Shown piece after piece: positions 5,661 to 5,725 of a DNA stretch of 5,725 nucleotides; within the stretch, counting starts at the first letter, position 1, and every line of letters begins with the position of its first letter. Origin of the DNA: Methanospirillum sp. (GTDB lineage Archaea > Halobacteriota > Methanomicrobia > Methanomicrobiales > Methanospirillaceae). A program made the translations under genes and the position numbers. Under the pieces are notes generated by a model. The model was not told the DNA's origin. It ran no database searches and saw only the letters and a list, made by a program, of their open reading frames with translations. Where the stretch lies: NCBI GenBank assembly GCA_028679485.1, contig JAJRBL010000010.1:1-5725 (forward strand), in the 5' to 3' direction.

Positions 5661-5704
5661 ATTACCTTATAAAGAAATATCCTGAAAAGGATATATAATC
5701 TTCG
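5661..5704 (-). promoter_or_regulatory. Histone promoter: BRE, TATA box and Shine-Dalgarno
   Basis: On the minus strand CGAAGA (plus 5699-5704) has BRE character and is followed directly by TTATATAT (plus 5691-5698), a strong TATA box. Transcription should start about 26 bp later, near 5669. The AAGGTAAT ribosome binding site (plus 5661-5668) would then lie at the very 5' end of a roughly 13-base leader. This compact, strong-looking promoter suits an abundant chromatin protein. Confidence 0.65.
5677..5694. promoter_or_regulatory. Inverted repeat overlapping the histone TATA box
   Basis: ATATCC (5677-5682) and GGATAT (5689-5694) form a perfect 6-bp dyad with a 6-bp centre. It covers half the TATA box and the space toward the transcript start. 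A protein bound here would block the preinitiation complex, so an operator is possible. AT-rich dyads near TATA boxes also arise by chance. Confidence 0.3.
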
Positions 5705-5725
5705 CCATATTTTGATATTCTGACC

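Noticed and set aside
5361..5672. 103-residue plus-strand ORF over the histone gene
   Set aside because: It is the complement of the histone coding sequence, which matches HMf histones residue by residue. The ORF start lies at the pspC terminator.

Overview
The window reads as chromosomal DNA of a methanogenic euryarchaeon, most likely of the order Methanomicrobiales. The main evidence is an HMf-type archaeal histone gene, archaeal BRE/TATA-like promoter elements about 25 bp before start codons or inferred transcript starts, T-rich termination tracts, and many N-glycosylation sequons in the two exported proteins. The genus call is inference; the sequence does not settle it.

Layout: (1) 2-325 (+), the C-terminal end of a DHA2/EmrB-QacA-type major facilitator exporter, cut by the left edge. 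(2) 457-2541 (-), a complete secreted M3A (thimet oligopeptidase-like) zinc metallopeptidase, convergent with the transporter. (3) 2542-2783, a 242-bp divergent intergenic region with one promoter per direction and several dyads. (4) 2784-5048 (+), a complete secreted subtilisin-like S8 protease with an inserted beta-sandwich-like domain and two C-terminal tandem surface-protein repeats. (5) 5094-5315 (+), a small PspC-domain membrane protein. (6) 5450-5656 (-), an archaeal histone, convergent with pspC. No intergenic gap exceeds 300 bp. No RNA gene, CRISPR array, insertion sequence or prophage signal was seen.

How the parts fit: the subtilase and the M3 peptidase diverge from one control region and both carry Sec-type signal peptides. 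Together they could form a two-step extracellular degradation pair, with the subtilase opening proteins and the oligopeptidase trimming peptides. That pairing is inferred from gene context and known family activities. The transporter, PspC protein and histone appear to be independent single-gene units.

I found no convincing novel multi-gene system. The items most worth a second look are the export of an M3A peptidase next to a subtilase, the subtilase's domain insertion and repeats, and hairpin-plus-U-tract 3' ends on the subtilase and histone genes, which resemble bacterial intrinsic terminators although this is an archaeon.
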